Origin: Flectobacillus sp.
Lineage (GTDB): Bacteria > Bacteroidota > Bacteroidia > Cytophagales > Spirosomataceae
Assembly (NCBI GenBank): GCA_029865665.1
Contig: JARXAV010000337.1
Span: 1-15,134, forward strand
DNA: 15,134 nt
Direction of reading: 5' to 3'
How positions within the stretch are numbered: the stretch's first letter is position 1; every line of letters starts with the position of its first letter. Of this stretch, positions 1 through 7,069 are shown in pieces. The translations under genes were made by a program, and so were the position numbers. The notes beneath the pieces were generated by a model. It was not told where the DNA came from. It saw nothing but the letters and a program-made list of their open reading frames with translations, and made no database searches.

Positions 1-1
1 A

Positions 2-316
2 GCTCCAGTGGTTACTGTTTCTACGGAAGATGATAACATTGGTAAATCAATGGCTCTTACAGGAAATGTATCGTCGGGTCAACGTTTATTTAATGCCATG
101 TTGGGTTGTTCGCATTGTCACGGAACAAATTCAGTGGGGCATTCGGATAACCGTAATTTACGTGAAATAAAAAAGAGAAAAGGCGATGTAGCACCAACGT
201 TTAACGAAGTATTCAGAAATGGACGTACAGGAACTGCTATGCCATCTTGGGCTCACTTGTCGCCAAAACAAATTGCTGATATTCGTTCATTTATTGTGTC
301 AATTCAAGAAGAGTAA
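2..316 (+). CDS. c-type cytochrome, C-terminal part (5' end outside window)
   Basis: This is the end of a class I c-type cytochrome, an electron carrier of the periplasm. The reading frame is open to the left edge, so the start and signal peptide are missing; the GTG at 8 is an internal codon rather than a convincing start. Counting from that GTG, the haem-attachment motif CSHCH lies at residues 34-38, and a probable axial methionine sits in TAMPSW (Met78), with a closing helix after it (QIADIRSFIVSI). One haem domain is visible. The next gene encodes a YVTN propeller of the kind that accompanies PQQ-dependent alcohol oxidation, so the likely job is to accept electrons from a quinoprotein dehydrogenase to the left; this is inference from context. 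It could also be the cytochrome domain of a larger fusion protein. The stop codon is followed by a terminator hairpin. Confidence 0.8.
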   Translation, partial: APVVTVSTEDDNIGKSMALTGNVSSGQRLFNAMLGCSHCHGTNSVGHSDNRNLREIKKRKGDVAPTFNEVFRNGRTGTAMPSWAHLSPKQIADIRSFIVSIQEE

Positions 317-352
317 GCATCTAAACACGCTAATATGTTAATCAAGTTATTC

Positions 353-399
353 AACCAGTGCGATAGCAAATGTCATTTTGCTGTCGCTTTTCTGGTTTT
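353..399 (+). terminator. Rho-independent terminator after the cytochrome gene
   Basis: An 11-bp stem (360-370 with 377-387, one T-G wobble) closes a 6-base loop and is followed by TTTT. An outer AACCAG (353-358) pairs with CTGGTT (392-397) and may extend the stem. It lies 37 bases after the cytochrome stop and separates that gene from the propeller gene. I found no clear TAnnTTTG element in 400-521. Confidence 0.7.
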
Positions 400-521
400 C
401 GGTCTTACAATTGCTTAGACCAAATTTCCTATTAACCAATACTATTAATTCGGTTATCAACAGGCTGAGAATAGCTTAGTAGATAGCAAATTGAACTTTA
501 ACGAGGTAAACAACTATCCCC

Positions 522-1547
522 ATGAAACAAGTGAAAATTACTAGCCTACTGGCTTTTGTCCTTTGTGTAAATCTTGCCTTCGCTCAGCAAGAGCTTGTTT
601 ATGTTACTAATGAAGATGCCAATTCACTAACGGTTCTCGACGGTGGCACGTATGAGTTACTAGCACAAGTTCCCGTTGGTCAACGTCCACGAGGACTTAG
701 AACAAGTGCCGATGGGCGTTTGATTTATGTGGCAACAAGTGGTTCACCAAAATGTCCGCCTTCGATGGCGGATGAAGACTGTGCCAAACTAAAAACCGAT
801 AAAAGCAAAGATGGAATTGCCATTGTTGATGCCCTGACCTTAAAAGTGATTGGAACATTACCAAGTGGTTCAGACCCCGAACAATTTGATTTAAGTCCAG
901 ACGGAAAAACGATGTACATCGCCAACGAAGATGCCCATTTGATGACCGTAGTGGATATTGTTAAGCGTAAAATTGTAAAACAAATTCCTGTGGGAAAAGA
1001 ACCCGAAGGCGTTTGTGTAAGTCCTGATGGAAAGTTGGTAGGTATTACGAGCGAGTCGGACAGAAATATTTCGTTGATAGATACTCGAACTTTAAAAGTA
1101 ATTGTAAAAATCATCGTAGGACAACGCCCTCGTAACCTCGTTTTTTCTTCGGATGGGCATTTTGCCTACGTTTCGGGAGAGTTTGACCAAAGTGTTACGG
1201 TGATTGATGTTAAAACAAAAAAAGTGATAAAAACCATCACCTTACCAGAAGGGACTTTACCGATGGGCTTGGTCATAAGTCCAGATAACCGTTATTTGTA
1301 TGTCTCTAACGGGCGAGCAAAGACGATTTCTGCCATTAATTTAAGTACCAATGCCGTAGAAAAATCGCTAGAAGTAGGCAAAAGACCTTGGGGAATCGCT
1401 CTTAGTAGCGATGGTAAGTGGCTATATACCGCCAACGGTTCATCGAATGATATTACTGTAGTGGATGTTCAAACATTTAGCGTTCATAAGAAATTAACCG
1501 TTGAAAAAACACCTTGGGGAATTGTGGTAGGAAAAAATGTAAAATAA
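522..1547 (+). CDS. Secreted YVTN-repeat beta-propeller protein (PQQ-catabolism-associated type)
   Basis: The protein has 341 residues. The N-terminus is a signal peptide (hydrophobic core about residues 7-20, cleavage expected after AFA at 19-21), so it acts in the periplasm. The remainder is about seven repeats of the YVTN type, each with a pattern like spDGxxxYVxn...vtViDxxtxkvi..vpvGxxPxG, as expected for a seven-bladed propeller. An insert in the second repeat (about residues 73-98) carries two cysteines, Cys78 and Cys87, which could form a disulfide. Arrangement and insert resemble the family described as PQQ-dependent catabolism-associated beta-propeller proteins, found next to quinoprotein alcohol dehydrogenases, cytochromes c and ABC exporters. 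Its molecular role is not established; a scaffold or binding function is likely. It follows the cytochrome gene by 205 bases and ends in a strong hairpin. The ATG at 522 gives a normal signal peptide. Confidence 0.85.
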   Translation: MKQVKITSLLAFVLCVNLAFAQQELVYVTNEDANSLTVLDGGTYELLAQVPVGQRPRGLRTSADGRLIYVATSGSPKCPPSMADEDCAKLKTDKSKDGIAIVDALTLKVIGTLPSGSDPEQFDLSPDGKTMYIANEDAHLMTVVDIVKRKIVKQIPVGKEPEGVCVSPDGKLVGITSESDRNISLIDTRTLKVIVKIIVGQRPRNLVFSSDGHFAYVSGEFDQSVTVIDVKTKKVIKTITLPEGTLPMGLVISPDNRYLYVSNGRAKTISAINLSTNAVEKSLEVGKRPWGIALSSDGKWLYTANGSSNDITVVDVQTFSVHKKLTVEKTPWGIVVGKNVK

Positions 1548-1559
1548 TGGATGGATATG

Positions 1560-1596
1560 AAAAATCCCCTTCTACATTGCGTAAAAGGGGATTTTT
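1560..1596. terminator. Bidirectional terminator between the propeller gene and ileS
   Basis: A perfect 12-bp stem (1560-1571 with 1585-1596) with a 13-base loop. It has an A-run on one flank and a T-run on the other (AAAAATCCCC and GGGGATTTTT), so it should work on both strands. It sits 12 bases after the propeller stop and 57 bases beyond the ileS stop on the minus strand. Confidence 0.85.
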
Positions 1597-1653
1597 ATAA
1601 AACTCGTTTATTTAAGTCTCATCAAGACGATAGTTTTCTTAATTCCTAAGTAA

Positions 1654-4600
1654 CTAAACAACCTTCACCGACCAGTTCAATACGATTTCGTCCATTTCTA
1701 CTTCTACGGCATCTTCGATTGTTCCGACTACATCAAGCGAAAGGGCTTGTACTTCTTGAGCAATGTAGTCTTTGAATGCCAAGACACTCGCAGAAATCTC
1801 TGGATTTGAATCTACTAACTGAATCGCAATTTTATCCGTTACTTCAAATCCTGAATCTTTACGGAAGTTTTGCACACGGTTGACAAAATCACGAGCAACG
1901 CCTTCTTGACGAAGTTCATCGCTGATATTAATGTCTAACGCAACTGTTAATCCTGCTTCAGATGCGGTTAAGTAACCTGGTAAATCTTCTGTCAAGATTT
2001 CTACTTCCGCAGGCGTAATGTCAAATTCTGTATTTGCTAAACGGAATGAGCCTTCTTTTTCTAACAAAGCAATATCTTCCGTATTCATCGTCTGAATCGC
2101 TGCGGCTACTTCTTTCATTTTTGGACCAAATTTTGGCCCTAATGCTTTGAAGTTTGGTTTTACTTTCTTCGAAAGAACCCCTGAGGCATCGTCCAAATAA
2201 GCAACTTCTTTGATATTTACTTCCGACTTGATAAGCTCGTCCACGTGGCGGATTTGCTCACGAGTTAACTCACTCAAAATCGGAATTAAGATTTTCGATA
2301 ACGGCTGACGTACCTTGATTCTATTGGTTTTACGTAACGAGTGAACCAATGAACAAATACGTTGTGCCAATTCCATCGACGTTTCTAAGTCGGTATCAAT
2401 CCAAGCTGATTCTACCGCAGGATAATCCGTTAAGTGAACCGATTCGCTTTGGTCAGCCAAACATTCGGTCATGTTACGGAACAACCAATCGCCATAGAAC
2501 GGAGCAATTGGCGACATCAACTGAGCAACGGTTTTCAAACAATACGCCAAGGTTTCATACGCCGAAACTTTATCGTTTGTTAGTTCACCTTGCCAGAAAC
2601 GTCTTCTACCCAAACGCACGTACCAGTTAGAAAGATGGTCGCCCACAAATTCTTGAATAGCACGTCCAGCTTTGGTTGGCTCATACGCATTGAAGGCTTC
2701 ATCTACTTCACCGATTAAGGTTTGAAGTTTCGATAAAATCCAACGGTCTAATTCTGTGGCAATGCTGATGTCAATTTTTCCTGTTGGTTTATAACCGTCT
2801 AGGTTGGCATACAAGGCAAAGAAATTATAGGTATTCGTTAACGTTCCAAAAAACTTATTACGCACTTCCGTGATACCCGCTAAGTCAAACTTGAGGTTGT
2901 CCCACGGTTGAGCGTTCGTAATCATGTACCAACGAGTTGGGTCAGCACCGTATTTTTTCAAGGTATCAAATGGATCAACCGCATTGCCCAAACGCTTAGA
3001 CATTTTGTTGCCATTTTTATCCAAGACTAAACCCGTTGAAACAACATTTTTGAAAGCTACCGAATCAGAAACCATCGTCGAGATAGCGTGAAGCGTAAAG
3101 AACCAACCACGAGTTTGGTCAACACCTTCTGAGATAAAATCTGCTGGGTATGATTTTTCAAAAATATCGTTGTTTTCAAATGGATAATGCCATTGAGCAT
3201 ACGGCATTGCACCAGAGTCAAACCAAACGTCAATTAAGTCAGTTTCACGAGTCATTACTTCACCTGCTTCCGAAACCAAGAATACTTCATCCACAAATGG
3301 ACGGTGTAAGTCTAGGGTTTCATTACTTGCTGATGCTGTGATGAACGCTTCGTTTTGCTTGCGTTGCGTTTCGTTTAACACGTCGCTTGCTAGGGCTTTC
3401 TGAACGCCTTCTACTAATTCGGCGATTGAACCGATACAGATTTCAGCATCGTTTTCTGAACGCCAAATTGGAAGTGGAGTTCCCCAATAACGAGAACGAG
3501 ATAAATTCCAATCCACCAAGTTTTCTAACCAGTTACCAAAACGACCTGTTCCTGTCGATTCTGGTTTCCAGTTAATCGTATTATTCAATTCGATTAATCT
3601 ATCTTTTACCGCTGTGGTACGGATAAACCACGAATCTAAGGGATAGTACAAAACAGGTTTGTCTGTTCTCCAACAATGTGGATACGAGTGATCAAATTTC
3701 TGAACATTAAACGCACGGTTTTCTGTTTTCAATTTAATCGCAATACGTTCATCTACCGAAAGGTATTTATCACGTCCTTGTTTTGCTTTTTCGATTTCTT
3801 TTTCTTCTTCCGAAAGGTAAGCTTCCTTCACAAACTCGCCAGCAAAATCCGTTACCTCCGTCACAAAACGACCTGTACGATCTACCAAAGGCACATCTTT
3901 ACCGTTTTCGTCTTTCACCATGATGGCAGGAATGCCATTTTGTTGAGCCACTCTAAAGTCATCTGCCCCAAATGTTGGAGCCGTATGCACAACCCCAGTA
4001 CCGTCTTCTGTCGTAACAAAATCACCGATGATTACTTTAAACGCTTCCGTTTCTGGTTGAACATAAGGCATCAATTGTTCGTATTCAATCCCTTCTAAGT
4101 ATTCCCCTTTGCAGGTAGCTACAATTTTCCACGGAATATTCTTGTCTCCATCTTTGTACGTAACAAAGTCAGCATCTTTGCCTTTTTCTGTAAAATACTT
4201 ACCGATTAAATCCTTCGCCAATATTACATTGACATTCAAGAACGTGTAAGGGTTGTAGGTATGAACAATCGCATATTCGATGTTCTTTCCAACAGTCAAT
4301 GCCGAGTTTGAAGGCAATGTCCAAGGCGTGGTCGTCCAAGCTAAGATGAATAAATCACCACTTAAACCAGCGACATCGTCAAATAAGAAAGCCGATTTAC
4401 CCGTATGTTTTACTTTAAACTGCACGGTCATTGAAGTATCTTTTACCTCACGATAACAACCAGGTTGGTTCAATTCGTGGGAAGATAAACCCGTTCCAGC
4501 AGCAGGAGAATACGGTTGAATGGTATAGCCTTTATACAGTAAGTCTTGTTTGTAAAGCTTCTGTAATAAATTCCAAACCGATTCAATGTAGTTATTTTCG

Positions 4601-5052
4601 TAGGTAATATAAGGGTCTTCTAAGTCCACCCAGTAGCCCATTTTTTCGGTTAATTCATTCCACTGATCGGTGAATTTCATAACCGTCTCACGGCATTTTT
4701 TATTATATTCTTCCACGGTAATTTTCTTACCGATGTCTTCTTTGGTAATGCCTAATTCTTTTTCTACTTGAAGCTCTACGGGTAAGCCGTGTGTGTCCCA
4801 GCCTCCTTTACGCTTTACCTGTTTCCCTTTGAGGGTTTGGTAACGACAGAAAATATCTTTAATGGTACGAGCCATCACGTGGTGAATACCAGGCGTACCA
4901 TTTGCCGAAGGAGGTCCTTCGTAAAAGGTAAAGCTAGGGTGTCCCTCACGAGTTTCGATTGATTTCTCGAAAACATTATTTTCCTGCCAATATTTCAGGA
5001 TTTCATCCGCAACCTGACCGTAATCTAGGTTTTTATATTCTTTAAAATTCAT
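1654..5052 (-). CDS. ileS: Isoleucyl-tRNA synthetase, type 2 (eukaryote-like)
   Basis: This cytoplasmic class Ia synthetase charges tRNA-Ile with isoleucine using ATP. At 1132 residues it has the length of the type 2 (eukaryote-like) form, longer than the roughly 940-residue bacterial type 1. The class I signature, normally HxGH, reads GIHH here (residues 55-58, nt 4879-4890), while the flanking GPPSANG and TIKDIF residues align normally. The editing (CP1) domain shows WTTTPWTLP at 239-247 and GTGVVHTAP...DDF at 351-366. DVWFDSG lies at 608-614 and KMSKR at 683-687. The anticodon-binding domain and a long C-terminal tail follow. The start MNFKEYKNLD fits the family. The gene is alone on the minus strand, convergent with the propeller gene and divergent from a lipoprotein gene, with a GC-rich hairpin 7 bases before its ATG. 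Confidence 0.98.
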   Translation of the reverse strand: MNFKEYKNLDYGQVADEILKYWQENNVFEKSIETREGHPSFTFYEGPPSANGTPGIHHVMARTIKDIFCRYQTLKGKQVKRKGGWDTHGLPVELQVEKELGITKEDIGKKITVEEYNKKCRETVMKFTDQWNELTEKMGYWVDLEDPYITYENNYIESVWNLLQKLYKQDLLYKGYTIQPYSPAAGTGLSSHELNQPGCYREVKDTSMTVQFKVKHTGKSAFLFDDVAGLSGDLFILAWTTTPWTLPSNSALTVGKNIEYAIVHTYNPYTFLNVNVILAKDLIGKYFTEKGKDADFVTYKDGDKNIPWKIVATCKGEYLEGIEYEQLMPYVQPETEAFKVIIGDFVTTEDGTGVVHTAPTFGADDFRVAQQNGIPAIMVKDENGKDVPLVDRTGRFVTEVTDFAGEFVKEAYLSEEEKEIEKAKQGRDKYLSVDERIAIKLKTENRAFNVQKFDHSYPHCWRTDKPVLYYPLDSWFIRTTAVKDRLIELNNTINWKPESTGTGRFGNWLENLVDWNLSRSRYWGTPLPIWRSENDAEICIGSIAELVEGVQKALASDVLNETQRKQNEAFITASASNETLDLHRPFVDEVFLVSEAGEVMTRETDLIDVWFDSGAMPYAQWHYPFENNDIFEKSYPADFISEGVDQTRGWFFTLHAISTMVSDSVAFKNVVSTGLVLDKNGNKMSKRLGNAVDPFDTLKKYGADPTRWYMITNAQPWDNLKFDLAGITEVRNKFFGTLTNTYNFFALYANLDGYKPTGKIDISIATELDRWILSKLQTLIGEVDEAFNAYEPTKAGRAIQEFVGDHLSNWYVRLGRRRFWQGELTNDKVSAYETLAYCLKTVAQLMSPIAPFYGDWLFRNMTECLADQSESVHLTDYPAVESAWIDTDLETSMELAQRICSLVHSLRKTNRIKVRQPLSKILIPILSELTREQIRHVDELIKSEVNIKEVAYLDDASGVLSKKVKPNFKALGPKFGPKMKEVAAAIQTMNTEDIALLEKEGSFRLANTEFDITPAEVEILTEDLPGYLTASEAGLTVALDINISDELRQEGVARDFVNRVQNFRKDSGFEVTDKIAIQLVDSNPEISASVLAFKDYIAQEVQALSLDVVGTIEDAVEVEMDEIVLNWSVKVV

Positions 5053-5059
5053 ATCGAAG

Positions 5060-5114
5060 CCCCCATCCCATTGGGGGAGTTAATGACGTATCGCTCCCCT
5101 TGGGTTACAGGGAG
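5060..5114. repeat. Two GC-rich inverted repeats in the ileS leader (REP-like)
   Basis: In otherwise AT-rich DNA, CCCCCA (5060-5065) pairs with TGGGGG (5072-5077) around a 6-base loop, and CTCCC (5094-5098) pairs with GGGAG (5110-5114). The sequence is similar in style to short GC-rich intergenic repeats of Bacteroidota genomes, but whether it recurs elsewhere cannot be seen here. On the ileS transcript the first hairpin ends 7 bases before the ATG, close enough to affect ribosome access. Confidence 0.5.
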
Positions 5115-5119
5115 TTCTA

Positions 5120-5127
5120 CAAAATTA
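5120..5127 (-). promoter_or_regulatory. Putative ileS promoter, -7 element
   Basis: Read on the minus strand the bases are TAATTTTG, a match to the Bacteroidota -7 consensus TAnnTTTG. Transcription would begin near 5113-5115 and give a leader of about 60 bases containing the GC-rich hairpins. I see no good TTTG at -33 (only TTTC), so this is a one-box match. Confidence 0.4.
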
Positions 5128-5237
5128 CAATAAATGAATCGGTTTTGGAAGAAAGCATAAAAAAATGAAATCGTATTCCAACCTTCAGTTCGCTTCTTGT
5201 ATCTTTAGAACAAAAACATCTTAACGAAAATTCAACC

Positions 5238-5681
5238 ATGAAAACCTCATTTATTGGTATCCTATTGGCAATTACCGCACTGATGAGTGCTTGTACTTCG
5301 GTAGAAGTTACTCCAGATAAGAAAATCATTACGGAATCCTCAAGTTTTTTGATTGGGAAGTGGCTTCCAACCTACATCGTTCAAAATGCGGGAGAAACCA
5401 AATGGACAACCATTCAAACATTTGCAGCATTGCCTACTTATGAGTTCACGAGCGAAGGTAAATTTCTAGTGAATGGAAAAGCTACCGAAGACTGTTGCCC
5501 TAGAATTGGAAAAACGTATTCGGCTAAGGATGGACAAATTACCTTTTCAGACTTCAATAGTTGCCCTAATGTAATGTGTATCGCCTTGGCTTATGATCCG
5601 TGGAAATTCTCACAAGGCACAGGTGATACCTTGATTTTGCAAGAAACAACAAGCCGAGCAAAATATATTCGTGCTAAATAA
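5238..5681 (+). CDS. Small lipoprotein, lipocalin-like domain, function unknown
   Basis: A 147-residue protein with a lipoprotein signal peptide: a short hydrophobic stretch followed by the lipobox LMSAC with Cys19, so it is probably anchored in the inner or outer membrane. After the linker, the pattern LIGKWLPTYIVQN (about residues 38-50), a central YEFTSEGKFLVNG and a closing DTLILQE resemble the small lipocalin-like barrels common in Bacteroidota lipoproteins. The mature part has four more cysteines, a CC pair and SCPNVMC, which may form disulfides. The ligand is unknown. It is divergent from ileS; TATCTTTA at 5200-5207 matches five of the six fixed -7 positions and may be its promoter. 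A terminator follows at once, so it looks monocistronic. Confidence 0.7.
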   Translation: MKTSFIGILLAITALMSACTSVEVTPDKKIITESSSFLIGKWLPTYIVQNAGETKWTTIQTFAALPTYEFTSEGKFLVNGKATEDCCPRIGKTYSAKDGQITFSDFNSCPNVMCIALAYDPWKFSQGTGDTLILQETTSRAKYIRAK

Positions 5682-5687
5682 GAAGCC

Positions 5688-5730
5688 TAAAAGCATTATT
5701 CTTGTTCTCTGTGACAGGATAATGCTTTTA
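5688..5730 (+). terminator. Terminator hairpin after the lipoprotein gene
   Basis: A 15-bp stem (5688-5702 with 5716-5730; a single T-G wobble) closes a 13-base loop. The 3' arm ends in CTTTTA, giving only a short T-run. It starts 6 bases after the stop codon. Its right arm ends 10 bases before the -7 element proposed for the next gene. Confidence 0.75.
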
Positions 5731-5740
5731 TATGTTTGCT

Positions 5741-5748
5741 TATCTTTG
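5741..5748 (+). promoter_or_regulatory. Putative promoter -7 element, possibly giving a leaderless mRNA
   Basis: TATCTTTG is an exact match to TAnnTTTG. Its final G is 4 bases before the ATG at 5753, so the predicted transcription start falls at or next to the start codon. No TTTG at -33; that region is occupied by the upstream terminator arm. Confidence 0.45.
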
Positions 5749-5752
5749 TTTC

Positions 5753-6349
5753 ATGAATAAAGCAGCACTTAGACAATTATACCTTCAAAAACGCAAAGCA
5801 ATGGCTTCTGAAGCGGTACACGAACAGAGCCTTTTGATAAAACAACGCTTTTTTGAGTCGATAGACTTATCGAATGTCCACTATCTTCATACGTTTCTTC
5901 CTATACTCAAACAGCAAGAAATTAATACCTTGTTAATTGTGGATGAATTGCGAGCTACCTATCCGCATATCAAACTAGTTGTGCCACGTAGCCTGCCCGA
6001 AACAGGTGAGTTAGAACACTATTTGTACGATTCCACCCAGCTTGAATTGAGTAAATGGGGTATTCCAGAACCAATCCCTAACCATACTACAAGAGTAGCC
6101 GAGGAATTGATTGATGCCGTGTTAGTGCCAATGCTAGTTGCCGACGAGCAAGGTAATCGGGTTGGGTATGGAAAAGGGTTTTATGACCGTTTCCTACAAA
6201 AATGTCGTCCCGATATTCAAAAAATAGGTTTGTGTTTTGAAGAACCAATCCTACAAATAGCCGATACCAATGCCTTGGATATTCCGCTTTCGGTTGTAGT
6301 AAGTCCCCTGAAAGTCTTCGTTTTTAACACTTCTTACACAGGTTTATAG
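5753..6349 (+). CDS. fthC: 5-formyltetrahydrofolate cyclo-ligase (MTHFS)
   Basis: This cytoplasmic enzyme converts 5-formyltetrahydrofolate to 5,10-methenyltetrahydrofolate with ATP, returning a storage or inhibitory folate to the one-carbon pool. With the ATG at 5753 it has 198 residues, typical of the family. The N-terminus (KAALRQLYLQKRK, residues 3-15) is the usual basic helix that binds ATP. KWGIPEP (101-107) and the signature GYGKGFYDRFL (138-148), which contributes nucleotide-binding residues, are intact. An in-frame ATG at 5732 would add seven residues, but family alignment and the promoter-like TATCTTTG between the two ATGs favour 5753. It is preceded by a terminator and followed by 177 bases before the next start, so it is probably transcribed alone. 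Confidence 0.93.
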   Translation: MNKAALRQLYLQKRKAMASEAVHEQSLLIKQRFFESIDLSNVHYLHTFLPILKQQEINTLLIVDELRATYPHIKLVVPRSLPETGELEHYLYDSTQLELSKWGIPEPIPNHTTRVAEELIDAVLVPMLVADEQGNRVGYGKGFYDRFLQKCRPDIQKIGLCFEEPILQIADTNALDIPLSVVVSPLKVFVFNTSYTGL

Positions 6350-6424
6350 TTGTAAAAAAGCGATATAATATAAAACTATTGTAATAAAGACTCAAAAAAT
6401 CTTTTCTCTTCCAAGTTTATAGCG

Positions 6425-6432
6425 TAATTTTG
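6425..6432 (+). promoter_or_regulatory. Putative promoter -7 element for the 6527-8062 genes
   Basis: TAATTTTG matches TAnnTTTG. Transcription would start near 6437-6439 and yield a leader of about 90 bases before the ATG at 6527. No clean -33 TTTG is present, only CTTTTC at the right distance. It may drive both the exported protein gene and asd, which are 30 bases apart. Confidence 0.4.
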
Positions 6433-6526
6433 CGGACTTTTTATGTGTTTGCAAGACAGTGAAAATCAATAATTTATTTTTAGAATAAGTTTTGTTTTAT
6501 TCTTGAAAAACCTCAATCAGAAAACC

Positions 6527-7039
6527 ATGGCCTGTATGTCGTTTAAACGAATGTTGTTGATTGCAATGTTCCTTGGAGTTAGGTCGCTGATGGCACAATC
6601 TATCAGTACTCAATTGCACCCGATTCAGGTAGAAAGCAAGTTATTTGCAACAAAATACATTTATGACCGTCAAACGATTGATAGTCCTTTTGGCTTGCAA
6701 ATTCCTTTGTTACAGTTAAAAGATCCAGAAGTAAGCAGCGAGTTTTTGCGGTTTAAGCAACAACGAAAAGCAATTCAGACCATCAGTGTATGTTCGACCT
6801 TGTTTTCGCTCTATGCCATTCTGAATCGAGACAAAATCAATAACAGTACCTATTGGTCTGTTGTCGGAACAACCGCTTTAGCATCGTGGTATTTAAACTT
6901 ACGGTCAACGGGGCATCTCTATAAATCCATTCAGCGTTATAATACGCTTGTAGGTAATAACCAACTCGGATTTATATTAGAGCGAAACACCTTCAACCAA
7001 CAAGCGGTTGTAGGGTTAGCACTCAAACATGAATTTTAA
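6527..7039 (+). CDS. Exported or membrane protein of unknown function
   Basis: I do not recognise this protein. From the ATG at 6527 it has 170 residues; an ATG at 6536 is equally possible, and a TTG at 6503 is less likely because it would lengthen the signal peptide's N-region. The N-terminus is a signal peptide (RMLLIAMFLGV core, cleavage probably after LMA at 21-23). Two further hydrophobic segments lie at about 83-99 and 110-125, separated by a short polar turn. The C-terminus (VVGLALKHEF) alternates like a beta-strand and ends in phenylalanine, as in many outer-membrane proteins, although the protein is small for a barrel. It lies 30 bases before asd with no terminator between, so the two are probably co-transcribed; a link to amino-acid synthesis is not implied. 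Confidence 0.6.
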   Translation: MACMSFKRMLLIAMFLGVRSLMAQSISTQLHPIQVESKLFATKYIYDRQTIDSPFGLQIPLLQLKDPEVSSEFLRFKQQRKAIQTISVCSTLFSLYAILNRDKINNSTYWSVVGTTALASWYLNLRSTGHLYKSIQRYNTLVGNNQLGFILERNTFNQQAVVGLALKHEF

Positions 7040-7069
7040 ATTTTTATTAATAATTAATTACGTAAAACA

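Noticed and set aside
3676..4098. 140-codon plus-strand frame inside ileS
   Set aside because: It is antisense to the conserved IleRS editing domain and its composition (many Phe and Arg) is that of a reverse-strand shadow. The same applies to frames at 725-1114 (-), 2349-2630 (+), 7054-7398 (-) and 13866-14186 (+).
1654..5052. ileS as a horizontally acquired mupA-type resistance gene
   Set aside because: Type 2 IleRS with this motif is the normal housekeeping enzyme in Bacteroidota. Base composition matches the neighbours and no mobile-element marks flank it.
5053..5237. T-box riboswitch upstream of ileS
   Set aside because: T-boxes are mainly a Firmicutes and Actinobacteria device. The leader is only about 60 bases and lacks the specifier loop and antiterminator layout.
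5732..5752. ATG at 5732 as start of the cyclo-ligase
   Set aside because: The added residues (MFAYLCF) are not part of the family, and the stretch contains the probable promoter -7 element.
6503..6526. TTG at 6503 as start of the exported protein
   Set aside because: It would add MKNLNQKT before an otherwise good signal peptide; the ATG at 6527 or 6536 gives a normal length.
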